Shown here piece by piece: positions 35,199 through 43,417 of a stretch of 48,963 bases of DNA. The position numbers were made by a program, and so were the translations under genes. The stretch lies in IMG/VR virus record IMGVR_UViG_3300030085_000471, positions 1-48,963 of that record; one strand, 5' to 3'. Every line of letters begins with the position of its first letter. Positions within the stretch are counted from its first letter, which is position 1. Source of the DNA: a virus. The notes beneath the pieces were generated by a model. It was not told the DNA's origin, made no database searches, and saw only the letters and a program-made list of their open reading frames with translations.

Positions 35199-35503
35199 TC
35201 TCCTGTAGCAAAATATTTCTTTAATCTGTCATGGACATATAACATGATTATACCGTAGTGAATAATCTTTAAAAGGTCTTCTCTGTTTCTACCTTCTTTT
35301 TTACCGTATCTCATAGCATACTTAATTATATTACCAATACCAAAACCCTCACCGTGTCCGGAATCTATAATTATATCTGTTGCTTGGTAATTACCAGCCG
35401 AATAGTGTTGTCTATAAGTAGAATCAACATAATCTTTTATTTCTTTTATTAGGTTATCTTCGTTAAATTTATATGTTATATTTATACTGTTATATTTTTT
35501 CAT
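35195..35503 (-). CDS. DUF3310-like protein
   Basis: 102 residues. The core FGIGNIIKYAMRYGKKEGRNREDLLKIIHYGIIML fits the Gx[IL]IKYxxRxGxKxGxxxEDLxKaxxY pattern of DUF3310 proteins, which accompany phage nucleotide-metabolism and replication genes. Overlaps nrdA by 4 bp. The biochemical role of the family is not established. Confidence 0.75.
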   Translation of the reverse strand: MKKYNSINITYKFNEDNLIKEIKDYVDSTYRQHYSAGNYQATDIIIDSGHGEGFGIGNIIKYAMRYGKKEGRNREDLLKIIHYGIIMLYVHDRLKKYFATGE

Positions 35504-35748
35504 ATTATTATATCTTTTAAGGTTATGTTTGGGTTTCTCTTTACTTTTTTATAAAACCATCTTAAAGAATAAGCACTCAACATCATTTTATTATTAGCAT
35601 AAATATGAGTTTGTTCAGGTAAAAACTTATCTAAGTTCTTGGTTGTTATTTTAGTTAAATCTTCTCCTTCAGGCACCATGGTCTGTAACCATTCTACTAG
35701 AAGTAACTTACTTTTTTTTCTTAATTGTTTAGCTCTCTTGCCTCTCAT
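35500..35748 (-). CDS. Small basic hypothetical protein
   Basis: 82 residues, basic (MRGKRAKQLRKKSKLLLVEWLQTMVPEGEDLTKITTKNLDKFLPEQTHIYANNKMMLSAYSLRWFYKKVKRN). Helical, with Lys/Arg ends that suggest nucleic-acid contact. Overlaps both neighbours by 4 bp. Similar proteins appear in other marine phage replication operons. Confidence 0.6.
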   Translation of the reverse strand: MRGKRAKQLRKKSKLLLVEWLQTMVPEGEDLTKITTKNLDKFLPEQTHIYANNKMMLSAYSLRWFYKKVKRNPNITLKDIII

Positions 35749-36623
35749 AATATCTCTTCTACATTAGGTTCTTTAACTACTTTTGTCAAATAGATTGGAC
35801 CTTTAGCATAAGTAAAAACACGAAGCCCTGCTCCATCATTGGAGTCAGACCTACATTTAAATTTATAAGGACAAAAAGTACACTCTTTAGGTAACTTCAT
35901 ATTACCAGACTTGCCTTCAGGTACTTCGTTAAAACAATAATCAGGTGGAGAATCTGATTTAATAATTTGTTTTACCTTATCTATTTTATCTTTTATATTA
36001 GGTTTGTCAAGGTCTTGAGGCCTAAAAAGAGCTAATTCTCCTGTCTCTTTATTAAAAGCGAGAAAACCACCATTAGATGTTTTCTCTGCTTCCTCGTACC
36101 CAGCAAGTTGAGCTAAGTAACCAAAGCTATCTTGCTCAGCTAAAGTACCTTCTTTAAATTTACGGAAAGCATAACCAGAAGCAGTCTTAATATCTATGAC
36201 TTCACCATCAATCTTACAATCCATGTGACCTTTAATACCCTTGACTGAGACTTCTTTCTGCTCCCCAGTAACTTTATGTCCAGCTAATTTAACAAAGAAG
36301 ATTAGCAAGGCTTCTAAGATATGGCCATACAAAAACTTTATAAAAGTAACTGGCTCCATAGTACTAGAACCATCTTTATCTTCATGCATGTCATACCAAA
36401 GTTGTCTCTGTGGCTTACCAATGTTAGACATTCGTAAAGTTTGTGTTGTAGCTTTATTCCTTTTAACCGGAGTTGCCCACTCTTTAACAGCAGATACAAT
36501 ATCAATACCCAATTCTTCCAGAAGTTTATTTGATATTTTTATTTTTTCACCATCAGCCAGAACTCCGATAGTATTGTAGATATCTTCTACTAAAGTATCT
36601 AATGATTTATTTTTCTTGCTCAT
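35745..36623 (-). CDS. PD-(D/E)XK exonuclease, Cas4/RecB-like
   Basis: 292 residues. The nuclease core shows GHMDCKIDGEVIDIKTAS, giving the D ... D-x-K triad of PD-(D/E)XK nucleases, followed by QLAGYEEA as the QxxxY helix. A Cys at DYCFNE and the cluster CTFCPYKFKC supply four Cys, as in Cas4/AddB-type enzymes that hold a 4Fe-4S cluster. Placed beside polymerase and primase-helicase, it likely acts as the phage replication/recombination 5' exonuclease, like T7 gp6 in role though not in fold. Confidence 0.85.
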   Translation of the reverse strand: MSKKNKSLDTLVEDIYNTIGVLADGEKIKISNKLLEELGIDIVSAVKEWATPVKRNKATTQTLRMSNIGKPQRQLWYDMHEDKDGSSTMEPVTFIKFLYGHILEALLIFFVKLAGHKVTGEQKEVSVKGIKGHMDCKIDGEVIDIKTASGYAFRKFKEGTLAEQDSFGYLAQLAGYEEAEKTSNGGFLAFNKETGELALFRPQDLDKPNIKDKIDKVKQIIKSDSPPDYCFNEVPEGKSGNMKLPKECTFCPYKFKCRSDSNDGAGLRVFTYAKGPIYLTKVVKEPNVEEIL

Positions 36624-37059
36624 CTTCTAGTTCCTTAAAAGCTTTAATAACATCAGATGAAAAAAGTTTTTGTAAGTTTATTAAGTACATTCTACTGGCA
36701 TTATGGTCACCACCAGAAACAGTTTTGAAAGTGTCTAGTTCTTTGACAATAGTTTTAAGAACATCGGTATGAAAAACTAAAGTGCAATACTCTTTATCGC
36801 CCACACAAAGATGATGAAACCAATAATCTGATTCAGTGGCCTCAATACCGGAGGGTTTGCCATAGCTTTGATACTCAATAGCTATGTTACCAGTCTTCAT
36901 CCACATACCTCTTTCAGATTTAACTTCAATCTTTTTGTTGAAGAGCATCTCTGCGACTTTCTCTTCTCTGATACTGCCATATTCTAGGTCAATATCAAAC
37001 TTCTTTCGGTCTTTTTTAGTGGGTTTCACTCCAGTTGTCTCCGACTTTAAATTCGCCAT
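36607..37059 (-). CDS. Endonuclease-like protein (E-x-K core)
   Basis: Start taken at 37059 (MANLKSETTGVKPTKKDRKKFDIDLEYG), 150 residues; a longer frame begins with GTG at 37098. The region FDIDLEYGSIREEKVAEMLFNKKIEVKSERGMWMKTGNIAIEYQ has the E-x10-14-D/E-x-K arrangement of small PD-(D/E)XK endonucleases common in marine phages. Sits between polymerase and exonuclease, overlapping both. Substrate unknown; Holliday-junction or host-DNA cleavage are the obvious candidates. Confidence 0.65.
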   Translation of the reverse strand: MANLKSETTGVKPTKKDRKKFDIDLEYGSIREEKVAEMLFNKKIEVKSERGMWMKTGNIAIEYQSYGKPSGIEATESDYWFHHLCVGDKEYCTLVFHTDVLKTIVKELDTFKTVSGGDHNASRMYLINLQKLFSSDVIKAFKELEDEQEK

Positions 37060-38800
37060 CAAGGGGACAACGCATGTTAAAATACTCTCCGGCATCACGA
37101 ATACTTTGCACAGCTAACTGTCCCGCCTGATTTGCTTGGTTTGCTTTTACTTCTATTTGCCATTCATCATGGATATTAGCAACAAACTTAAAATCAATGT
37201 TACAAGTTTTAAGATTATCATGCAATAGATTTAAAGCTTTCTTCATTACGATTGCTCCACCGCCTTGTAGTAAAGTGTTTAAGGCTGCATGTTTATGCCT
37301 TAAAAATATTTTCCTACCGTCTAATCCTTTGAGGAATCCTTTTTGAGCTGCTGTGTCAACTCTTGTCTTAAGAGCCTTAAGTGTTGGTAAACTAGTAAGA
37401 AACTGTTCTCGCAGTTGTTTACCATCTGCTCGATTTCCTTCAACGATGCTTCCAATTTTTTCATCTCCGGCTCCGTATATAAGTGCATAGATGAAAGTTT
37501 TAGCCTCATCTCTTGATTTAAGTCCAGCAAACTGCTGATTAGTTGTGTGAATGTCTCCATTGATAATTTCATTTATGTATTCCTCATCTGACATGTAGTG
37601 GGCTAACATTCTTAACTCCAACCCTGAAGCATCTATACCCACTAATTTATATCCTTCAGGTACAGTCCAACAAGCTCGACATTCCTTACCATAAGGACTG
37701 TATACTGCTGGAACCTGAGCCATGTTAGGATTTCTATGTGTCATCCTACCAGTAATAGCTCCAGTAGAAATAACAGCACCATGAACTCTATCATCTGTTT
37801 TGATATTATCAATCCATGATTCAATTTGACCAACTCTTTTTTGTATTAATAAATATTCAGCAATGAGTTGAGCCTCTTTGATGTGTGCTATTTTACTAAG
37901 AGTACCTTCATCAACAATAGGTTGTCCAGTTGGAGTAAACCTTTTGGGTTGCCAACCAAAGTCTATTAGATACTCACCAATCTGTTGACGAGAGCCGAGA
38001 TTAAATTCTCTAAGTTCTTTTCGGGTAAAAGGAGTAGTGTCATTAGTTGCAACTCTTTCCTGATACTCAACGGAGGTAAGTCCAGACTTAGATAAGGTGC
38101 CATCTTTTTTTAACTTAGGTGTGACTTCTTTAACAGGAATCCACTTAGGTTTAAAGGTAGCATGAACTTCATCCTCTACTTCTTTTTTACGATGATTTAA
38201 TGAACTCAGTAAATCTATTGCTCTTCTCTCATCAAACAGAAAACCATTTAGTTCTTGTTCGATTAATATTTGTGTGGTCTTGTGTTCTATCTCTACTGAT
38301 TCTTTAGAGAAACCCACACTATCTTTCCTTAGTTTATCTAAAACTTTCTTGTTTAACTTGACATCTTGAATACAATAATCAAGCATGTCTTTACTATACT
38401 CAGTAAACATTGGAGCAGTTGACTTAGGGCAGTTGAGTCTCCATCCCCACTTCTCTAGGCTATGTCCTCCTTCCCTAGTAGGATGTAGTAATCTTGATAA
38501 GGTCAAAGTATCAAGAATATTAGCATGGTTAGATAAATCTATCTGCTTAATCCTGTGTATAGCTGGAATATCAAAGCCTAAGATATTATGCCCAACTAAG
38601 CTGTCAGCGGATTTTAAAAACTCAATGCCCTCGTCAATGCTTTCTGGAGTAAAGGTATACACTTTATCAGTATCATCAATAGCAACAATACACCAAATTT
38701 TAGAAGCCGGTGGTAAGTTTGTGACCTCACCAGTCTCGTGGTCTTTTAATGTAGATTCCCAAAGCAATCCATTTGTTTCTATATCAAATACTAATTCCAT
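37016..38800 (-). CDS. polA: Family A DNA polymerase (T7-like) with 3'-5' exonuclease
   Basis: 594 residues. Exonuclease motifs: FDIETNGL (ExoI), VGHNILGFDIPA (ExoII), YCIQDVKLN (ExoIII). Polymerase motifs: A, GIDASGLELRMLAHY; B, RDEAKTFIYALIYGAGDEKIG; C, ANIHDEWQIEV with the catalytic Asp. Motif B carries Tyr at the position equivalent to T7 Y526/E. coli F762. Shorter than T7 gp5 (704 aa), chiefly in the thumb and inter-domain regions. Follows primase-helicase in the same leftward operon, so the pair forms the replisome core. Confidence 0.97.
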   Translation of the reverse strand: MELVFDIETNGLLWESTLKDHETGEVTNLPPASKIWCIVAIDDTDKVYTFTPESIDEGIEFLKSADSLVGHNILGFDIPAIHRIKQIDLSNHANILDTLTLSRLLHPTREGGHSLEKWGWRLNCPKSTAPMFTEYSKDMLDYCIQDVKLNKKVLDKLRKDSVGFSKESVEIEHKTTQILIEQELNGFLFDERRAIDLLSSLNHRKKEVEDEVHATFKPKWIPVKEVTPKLKKDGTLSKSGLTSVEYQERVATNDTTPFTRKELREFNLGSRQQIGEYLIDFGWQPKRFTPTGQPIVDEGTLSKIAHIKEAQLIAEYLLIQKRVGQIESWIDNIKTDDRVHGAVISTGAITGRMTHRNPNMAQVPAVYSPYGKECRACWTVPEGYKLVGIDASGLELRMLAHYMSDEEYINEIINGDIHTTNQQFAGLKSRDEAKTFIYALIYGAGDEKIGSIVEGNRADGKQLREQFLTSLPTLKALKTRVDTAAQKGFLKGLDGRKIFLRHKHAALNTLLQGGGAIVMKKALNLLHDNLKTCNIDFKFVANIHDEWQIEVKANQANQAGQLAVQSIRDAGEYFNMRCPLDGEFKVGDNWSETH

Positions 38801-40470
38801 TAAAATGCAATAGATGTCTGGTTCTCTGCCATACTAAATTCAGTATCAAGGTGTTCAGACAATCTTCCTGTTTCTTTATCGTAAATTAAAGCAGTTGCCA
38901 TACCGACATCTCCAGTATACCTAGACTTTAAGATTCTAAGTCTAGTTGTCCGAGCCTCTTCAGGGTCATCGGACTGTTGATTTCTTTCTAATGCTATCAC
39001 ACAATCACTTAATTGTCCAATACTATTAGACCCTCTTAAATGCGATAGAGAAACTTCAATACCATTCTCATGGCCTCTATTACCATCTACTCTTCTCAAG
39101 TGGGAAACAAGAATTAAACCAGCTCCAGTTTCCTCTACTAAGCTTCTAAGCCTAGTCATAATATTATCTATGGCTCGTCTTTCGTCACCCTCTTCTAAGG
39201 CACTAACAAGCATGTGGAGGTGGTCAACCACTACCCACTTACAATCACAACCAACAATTAAGTATCTAAGCTTAGCAAAGATATCATCTATCTGATTAGT
39301 CCCAAAGTGAGCATGAATAAAAACCTTGTCATCTTTAAAAACTTTATCAAACATATCGACTAAAGTAGACTCATCAAACTTCTCTCGTTCTTGGTCAACA
39401 TACAATCGAGCATTAGCTTCGATAGATAAAATACCATCTACTGTTCTTCGCCAGTCTTCTTCGAGTGCTATGATACCGACATTGTCGTCTGTCTGTTTGA
39501 CTAACCAATGTTCTAGTTCTCTCGTGATACTAGACTTACCAAGCCCTGTGCCACCAGTTAAAGTTACTAGCTCACCTTGTCTCAGTCCATATAGTTTTTC
39601 ATTTAGTCCTGCCCAAGGATAAGGCACAGACTCTTTCTTTTCTCTATCTAAAAAAGAATCTTTCTTCTCTGATACTCTAATGATACCACTAGGGGTATAG
39701 AGTTTAGCATCCCACCAAGCACTAACAAATTCTTTGTATTTGCCTTTGAGAAGCATATCATTAGCATCTTTATAACCATTAGGTAAGGTGACTATCTTAG
39801 CCTTGCCGGGCTTAAGAATACTAGCAACCTTCTTAGCTGACTCAATGCCTTGTCTATCTTTATCAAAACAAATGACAATATTATCAAAGCTTTCTATGTA
39901 TTCTAGGTTCTCTTTAATATCTTTGACTGCTCCGGAAGCTCCTCTAATGATAGAGGTAACTGCCCACTTACTACCTAGTAATTCATAAGCGGCCATCGCA
40001 TCACACTCACCCTCAGTTATGGTTAAATACTTACCACCTTCTTTAAAGAGTTGTTGACCAAACAAACCAACTCCTTGAGGACTAACATCATAGCTAAACT
40101 TTTTGTCTCGGACATATCTAATCTTGTTAGAGGTTAGTTCGTTGTTGATATACAAAGGATAAATATGTTGTGCTATTTGACCAGCACTATCATAAACAGT
40201 TTTAACTCCATACTTCTCAGCAGTCTCTCTTGAGATATTTCTATCTGCTAACTTAGCGAAGACTCCGCCATGAGCATTTAGTTCTCTAACTGTTTCTGTC
40301 ATATTAGTTTTATTAGATACGATATTATCTTGATTGTCTACTCCTTTCGGAAAGAATTCATCACAACTAAAACATTTAGCTGAACCATTCTCATTAACCG
40401 AAAGAGCATCGCTACTACCACAAGCCGGACAAGGCAAGTGATACTTCTTAAATTTTAAATCTTGTTCCAT
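38800..40470 (-). CDS. T7 gp4-like primase-helicase
   Basis: Start at 40470 (ATG with GAGG upstream), 556 residues; an upstream in-frame TTG is less likely. N-terminal zinc finger CPACGSSDA ... KCFSC, then a TOPRIM primase domain (ITEGECDAMAA; CFDKDRQG). C-terminal RecA/DnaB-type helicase with Walker A GGTGLGKSS, Walker B WVVVDHLHML, and LRGSNSIGQLSD. Acidic-aromatic T7-type tail is reduced to SMAENQTSIAF. It unwinds DNA and lays primers for the adjacent polymerase. Confidence 0.95.
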   Translation of the reverse strand: MEQDLKFKKYHLPCPACGSSDALSVNENGSAKCFSCDEFFPKGVDNQDNIVSNKTNMTETVRELNAHGGVFAKLADRNISRETAEKYGVKTVYDSAGQIAQHIYPLYINNELTSNKIRYVRDKKFSYDVSPQGVGLFGQQLFKEGGKYLTITEGECDAMAAYELLGSKWAVTSIIRGASGAVKDIKENLEYIESFDNIVICFDKDRQGIESAKKVASILKPGKAKIVTLPNGYKDANDMLLKGKYKEFVSAWWDAKLYTPSGIIRVSEKKDSFLDREKKESVPYPWAGLNEKLYGLRQGELVTLTGGTGLGKSSITRELEHWLVKQTDDNVGIIALEEDWRRTVDGILSIEANARLYVDQEREKFDESTLVDMFDKVFKDDKVFIHAHFGTNQIDDIFAKLRYLIVGCDCKWVVVDHLHMLVSALEEGDERRAIDNIMTRLRSLVEETGAGLILVSHLRRVDGNRGHENGIEVSLSHLRGSNSIGQLSDCVIALERNQQSDDPEEARTTRLRILKSRYTGDVGMATALIYDKETGRLSEHLDTEFSMAENQTSIAF

Positions 40471-40480
40471 CTTTGACCTC

Positions 40481-40510
40481 AAAAAAATAGGGCATCCGAA
40501 GACACCCTAT
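40481..40510 (-). terminator. Rho-independent terminator upstream of primase-helicase
   Basis: On the minus strand ATAGGGTGTC-TTCG-GATGCCCTAT forms a 10-bp stem (two G-U pairs) followed by seven or more T. It lies between the SSB-proximal gene and primase-helicase, and would reduce downstream replication genes relative to SSB. Confidence 0.85.
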
Positions 40511-40532
40511 CAGAATATATGAAAAATTGTGG

Positions 40533-40784
40533 TTAGGTTTCCTCAGAATCTTCAGTAGATTCGTCAGTACTTTCTTCCACTTGCGACTCAGGACAGCCTT
40601 TTAATAGCTCTTCTAAGTTTGCTCTATGTGTGCGACTAGCAAAGTCTAAAGCTTCGATAACAACAGATAGATTACCTACCTTGTTGACCATCACAGTAGC
40701 ATCATTCTTTTTCTGTTCATCTGCAATAGCAGTAACATCAAAGTTATTTACTTCACCTTCATCGTTTTTAATACTAATAATCAT
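40533..40784 (-). CDS. Small acidic protein downstream of SSB
   Basis: 83 residues (MIISIKNDEGEVNNFDVTAIADEQKKNDATVMVNKVGNLSVVIEALDFASRTHRANLEELLKGCPESQ) with a Ser/Glu/Asp/Thr-rich acidic end. Its start overlaps the SSB stop by one base and the strong terminator follows. Unknown; pairing with SSB suggests a replication accessory. Confidence 0.65.
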   Translation of the reverse strand: MIISIKNDEGEVNNFDVTAIADEQKKNDATVMVNKVGNLSVVIEALDFASRTHRANLEELLKGCPESQVEESTDESTEDSEET

Positions 40785-41221
40785 TAGAATTCTTCTCCTC
40801 CTTCGATGGCATCGAATTCTGAACCATCACTAGATTTATATTGAACTAAGTCAATAACTTGCATAGCTTGAAAGTCCAAGCCTTTGAAGTCTCCATACTT
40901 ATTAGATGTTTCCCACTCGTTATACTGCACTCTAACTTTAGAGCCGTTACCGACTAGTTCATCCATTGGAACTTTGTTTGCATCTAAAAGCTTAGGCGAC
41001 TGTCTCACCATTCCGTTAGGCCCATTCACCTTTCTTTTAAAAGTTATTGCTTTTCCAACGACTTCATCATTAATTGTGATTTCTTTTGTTTTAAAACCAC
41101 GAGCTTCAAAGTCTTTGGCGACATCATCACTCACTACTAAGTCCACAGTATAAACAGGTTCATACTTGGTATTAGGAGTAGTTACACTAGCCCAGTAGGC
41201 TATTCCTTCTTGTATTGCCAT
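40784..41221 (-). CDS. ssb: Single-stranded DNA-binding protein, T7 gp2.5-like
   Basis: 145 residues from ATG 41221 (CGGAG spaced 7-8 nt). An OB-type beta-rich protein: IAYWASVTTPNTKYEPVYTVDLVV, AITFKRKVNGPNGMVRQSP, GNGSKVRVQYNEWETSNKYGDFKGLDFQAMQVIDLV, then an acidic tail ending EFDAIEGGEEF with terminal Phe, the hallmark of gp2.5 proteins that recruit polymerase and helicase. It is the first gene after a perfect-consensus promoter. A 10-codon longer frame begins near the predicted transcription start but lacks a ribosome-binding site. Confidence 0.85.
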   Translation of the reverse strand: MAIQEGIAYWASVTTPNTKYEPVYTVDLVVSDDVAKDFEARGFKTKEITINDEVVGKAITFKRKVNGPNGMVRQSPKLLDANKVPMDELVGNGSKVRVQYNEWETSNKYGDFKGLDFQAMQVIDLVQYKSSDGSEFDAIEGGEEF

Positions 41222-41256
41222 AAATTTACTCCGTTTTTGGCATAATTGCATAAACT

Positions 41257-41284
41257 ATTATAGTTCTTCACAGAGGTCTGTCAA
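41257..41284 (-). promoter_or_regulatory. Perfect-consensus sigma70 promoter for ssb and replication genes
   Basis: On the minus strand TTGACA (41284-41279) and TATAAT (41262-41257) are separated by 16 bp. The predicted start lies about 30 nt before the ssb ATG. Host RNA polymerase should recognise it strongly. Confidence 0.85.
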
Positions 41285-41287
41285 GAG

Positions 41288-41494
41288 CTATAAGCTAATC
41301 TCTTCAACTATTTTAGCTAAAGAGATTGTTTGGTTATTATAAAGAGTAATTTTAAAGTTATCGTCTGCTAAACATTCAACTTCATAAACTACTCCACCTT
41401 TACTAAAGATATTTTCATAATTAGTAATTACAAAATTATCAAATTTTCTAAATAATTCTTTATTTAATATAATACTTTCTGTTATTTTAGACAT
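41288..41494 (-). CDS. Small hypothetical protein
   Basis: 68 residues (MSKITESIILNKELFRKFDNFVITNYENIFSKGGVVYEVECLADDNFKITLYNNQTISLAKIVEEISL). Overlaps the TonB-C-like gene by 8 bp and ends 4 bp before the -35 of the ssb promoter. No recognised motif. Confidence 0.6.
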   Translation of the reverse strand: MSKITESIILNKELFRKFDNFVITNYENIFSKGGVVYEVECLADDNFKITLYNNQTISLAKIVEEISL

Positions 41495-42203
41495 TTATTT
41501 TAAAAGGTATTGAACAATTTTCAGCAGTAGCCGTGCCAAAGTCTAAGCTACTAAGGTATCGCACACTAGCTCGTCTAATACTACTAGGTGGATTAGACTC
41601 AAATTCAACATTAACAGGCTTACCTTCTGCTAAGTCATACACAATTCTAAAAGCTACTGAGTTCTTTAGAGTTACATTCCTAATATAGTAAGAGAAACTT
41701 CTGTTCTTTACCGGCTTAGGACAAGCCACAGGCTCTGCCACAACTTTTTCTACCTCATTAGAGACAACATAAGGAGCCTCAATTTCCGGCTCTTGTGTGG
41801 CCTCTGAGGGCTTCGTTTGTAACAGCTCTAATTGTGTTGCTAAGTTCAGCACACTAGCAGTTGTAGTGTTTTCTAGCTGAGTTAGTTGAGTTTGTAGCTC
41901 AGCTAAGCTTAAAGCTAAACTCTCTTGCTCAGCTTCACTAAGTTCTGCGAAGTTTACTAAAGTTTTAATAGCTCTTTCGGTTTGTAAAACAGTTTGAAAG
42001 ATACCATCATTTTCTAGTCTTAGTTCTTCATTCTCCACTTCCAAAGCATTTATTCTAGCTAATAAATTTTGCTTAGTCTTTTTAAATTCTACGACATACT
42101 CTTGTGTGTTACCAATGTTTTGTTTGACATGATAGCCAAGTAAAAGATAAGTAGCACTTACAAGCACTAAAGTTATTAAAGTTGATATTACTATATTCTT
42201 CAT
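41487..42203 (-). CDS. Membrane-anchored coiled-coil protein with TonB C-terminal-like domain
   Basis: 238 residues: one N-terminal TM segment (about 4-24, IVISTLITLVLVSATYLLLG), a long coiled coil (about 38-135), a Pro/Glu-rich linker, and a C-terminal domain (about 170-238). That domain reads RIVYDLAEGKPVNVEFESNPPSSI..ASVRYLSSLDF ... CSIPFKINV, matching the TonB_C pattern in which SxPxGxFDxAAxxALxxWxF follows a beta hairpin. TonB links the inner-membrane motor to outer-membrane receptors. No ExbB/ExbD-interaction His is seen in the TM segment. Possible roles are interference with TonB uptake, superinfection exclusion or envelope bridging; none is shown. Confidence 0.65.
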   Translation of the reverse strand: MKNIVISTLITLVLVSATYLLLGYHVKQNIGNTQEYVVEFKKTKQNLLARINALEVENEELRLENDGIFQTVLQTERAIKTLVNFAELSEAEQESLALSLAELQTQLTQLENTTTASVLNLATQLELLQTKPSEATQEPEIEAPYVVSNEVEKVVAEPVACPKPVKNRSFSYYIRNVTLKNSVAFRIVYDLAEGKPVNVEFESNPPSSIRRASVRYLSSLDFGTATAENCSIPFKINV

Positions 42204-42226
42204 TTTATTTCTCCGTTAGTTATTAG

Positions 42227-42424
42227 TTAGTCTCTCCAAGTTCTACCCCCATGCCATCTCGCCCATCTTCTCTGTTTCACATAAAGTTTAATAAGAAAAC
42301 TTTTATTAGCCTCGACATAGTCTTCAAAGCTTTTTTGTTCGGTTATGGTATTGTAATATAATTGTTCATCACAATAATCATTAAACTTGTGCATAAGAAA
42401 AATATCTATCTGTCTAGTTTTCAT
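42227..42424 (-). CDS. Small basic hypothetical protein
   Basis: 65 residues from ATG 42424 (ATGA overlap with the upstream zinc-ribbon-like gene): MKTRQIDIFLMHKFNDYCDEQLYYNTITEQKSFEDYVEANKSFLIKLYVKQRRWARWHGGRTWRD. Ends in a Trp/Arg-rich tail. Not recognised. Confidence 0.6.
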   Translation of the reverse strand: MKTRQIDIFLMHKFNDYCDEQLYYNTITEQKSFEDYVEANKSFLIKLYVKQRRWARWHGGRTWRD

Positions 42425-42561
42425 CTTATCCAACACTTATAACCAGAACACTTATCAACAGGGTCACCGCAATCTTCACAGTATTCTACTTCTTTCTTAG
42501 TAGGTAAGTCTTCTGTTAGTTCTTTGGCAATGTCATTACACACTTGTAAAAATAAATCCAT
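42421..42561 (-). CDS. Small four-cysteine zinc-ribbon-like protein
   Basis: 46 residues (MDLFLQVCNDIAKELTEDLPTKKEVEYCEDCGDPVDKCSGYKCWIR). CEDC plus CSGYKC makes a compact C4 zinc site. Coupled on both sides (TAATG, ATGA). Such tiny zinc proteins often act on host or phage nucleic-acid machinery, but no target is known. Confidence 0.6.
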   Translation of the reverse strand: MDLFLQVCNDIAKELTEDLPTKKEVEYCEDCGDPVDKCSGYKCWIR

Positions 42562-42668
42562 TACTTTCTCCTATTCTTGTCGTCAACCAGCTTAGTTGAC
42601 TCCCATGCAAAAAAGGCTAACACAGAAAAGAAGATAAGAGCAAGTAGTAATTCTATTAAATTACTCAT
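42561..42668 (-). CDS. Tiny single-TM protein
   Basis: 35 residues from ATG 42668 (GAGG 6 nt upstream): MSNLIELLLALIFFSVLAFFAWESTKLVDDKNRRK, one TM helix followed by a charged tail. A longer frame upstream would lie inside the neighbouring gene. Shares its stop region with the next start. Confidence 0.5.
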   Translation of the reverse strand: MSNLIELLLALIFFSVLAFFAWESTKLVDDKNRRK

Positions 42669-42834
42669 CAAAGACCTCTTCAACATGATGATACTGCCAT
42701 GCTCCGTGTTCAAGAAGTTCCCAGTGACTACCATAAGTTGCCTCAGCAAGTTTTAAAGCCTCTTTAATAGACTTAGCTTGTACTTCTAGTTTGTAGTGTG
42801 TTGGTTGTATAGCATAGACTTCATAAGTTTTCAT
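42661..42834 (-). CDS. DpnD/PcfM-like small protein, paralogue 1
   Basis: 57 residues: MKTYEVYAIQPTHYKLEVQAKSIKEALKLAEATYG then SHWELLEHGAWQYHHVEEV. The opening [KN][TY]YxV, the VxAK and the EAxxLA helix recur in two other genes of this operon (44563 and 44244), consistent with a small beta-alpha family resembling DpnD/PcfM proteins. Function unknown. Confidence 0.6.
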   Translation of the reverse strand: MKTYEVYAIQPTHYKLEVQAKSIKEALKLAEATYGSHWELLEHGAWQYHHVEEVFDE

Positions 42835-42982
42835 CATTTACCCACTCCTCATATTCTGTTTCTGCTTCTAAGTCATCTAAATGAGATTCAATTCTTTTTT
42901 CTATATGGTGAGGGATATCTACAATATCTTCCGTAGCTCCGTCTTCATAATAGATTACTAATTTATAGCCAGTAATTTTCAT
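42821..42982 (-). CDS. Small acidic hypothetical protein
   Basis: 53 residues (MKITGYKLVIYYEDGATEDIVDIPHHIEKRIESHLDDLEAETEYEEWVNDENL). Beta hairpin followed by an acidic helix. Overlaps the next gene by about 14 bp. Acidic early proteins can mimic DNA, but nothing specific is seen. Confidence 0.55.
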   Translation of the reverse strand: MKITGYKLVIYYEDGATEDIVDIPHHIEKRIESHLDDLEAETEYEEWVNDENL

Positions 42983-42990
42983 AAGTCACC

Positions 42991-43182
42991 TCAGTTTAAA
43001 ATTCTTTGTACCCAATTCTCTGCCACATCTTCAGCATAGCTTTGGGAGTGGTCAAAGCATTCGACCACCCTAACTAGCATAGTGTCACGATAAAGCTCGA
43101 CAAAAAAGCCCTGTCGATTTTTAAAGATAAAGGCCTCACGACTTTGCGGTCTACCGTATTGCGAAATAAGTTCACCTATCAT
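42991..43182 (-). CDS. Small hypothetical protein
   Basis: 63 residues (MIGELISQYGRPQSREAFIFKNRQGFFVELYRDTMLVRVVECFDHSQSYAEDVAENWVQRIL). A beta-sheet with a C-terminal helix; the FFVELYRD ... SxxYAEDxAENW pattern is familiar from short phage early proteins. Overlaps the upstream gene by 11 bp. Confidence 0.6.
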   Translation of the reverse strand: MIGELISQYGRPQSREAFIFKNRQGFFVELYRDTMLVRVVECFDHSQSYAEDVAENWVQRILN

Positions 43183-43417
43183 AAAGCTTTTGCCTCTCCA
43201 AGTCCTCTAAGATATCTAATACTTCATTATTGATAGTTTCAAGATAATCTAAGTCAATAGCACAACTAGCGATATAAGAATAATCTTCATCACCCTCAGG
43301 TCTTTCTAGCTCTCTATCAATACAATGTCTATTAAAACTTCTAAGCTTCTCAGTTAGTAGTCCTAATGCCCCTTCTCTCAGTTCAGAAAGTCTTTCATAT
43401 ATTTCAGTCTTAGTCAT
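43172..43417 (-). CDS. Small helical hypothetical protein
   Basis: 81 residues, helical and acidic (MTKTEIYERLSELREGALGLLTEKLRSFNRHCIDRELERPEGDEDYSYIASCAIDLDYLETINNEVLDILEDLE). Preceded by CGGAGAAAA as ribosome-binding site; first gene after the structured 400-bp gap. Not recognised. Confidence 0.6.
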   Translation of the reverse strand: MTKTEIYERLSELREGALGLLTEKLRSFNRHCIDRELERPEGDEDYSYIASCAIDLDYLETINNEVLDILEDLERQKLYDR

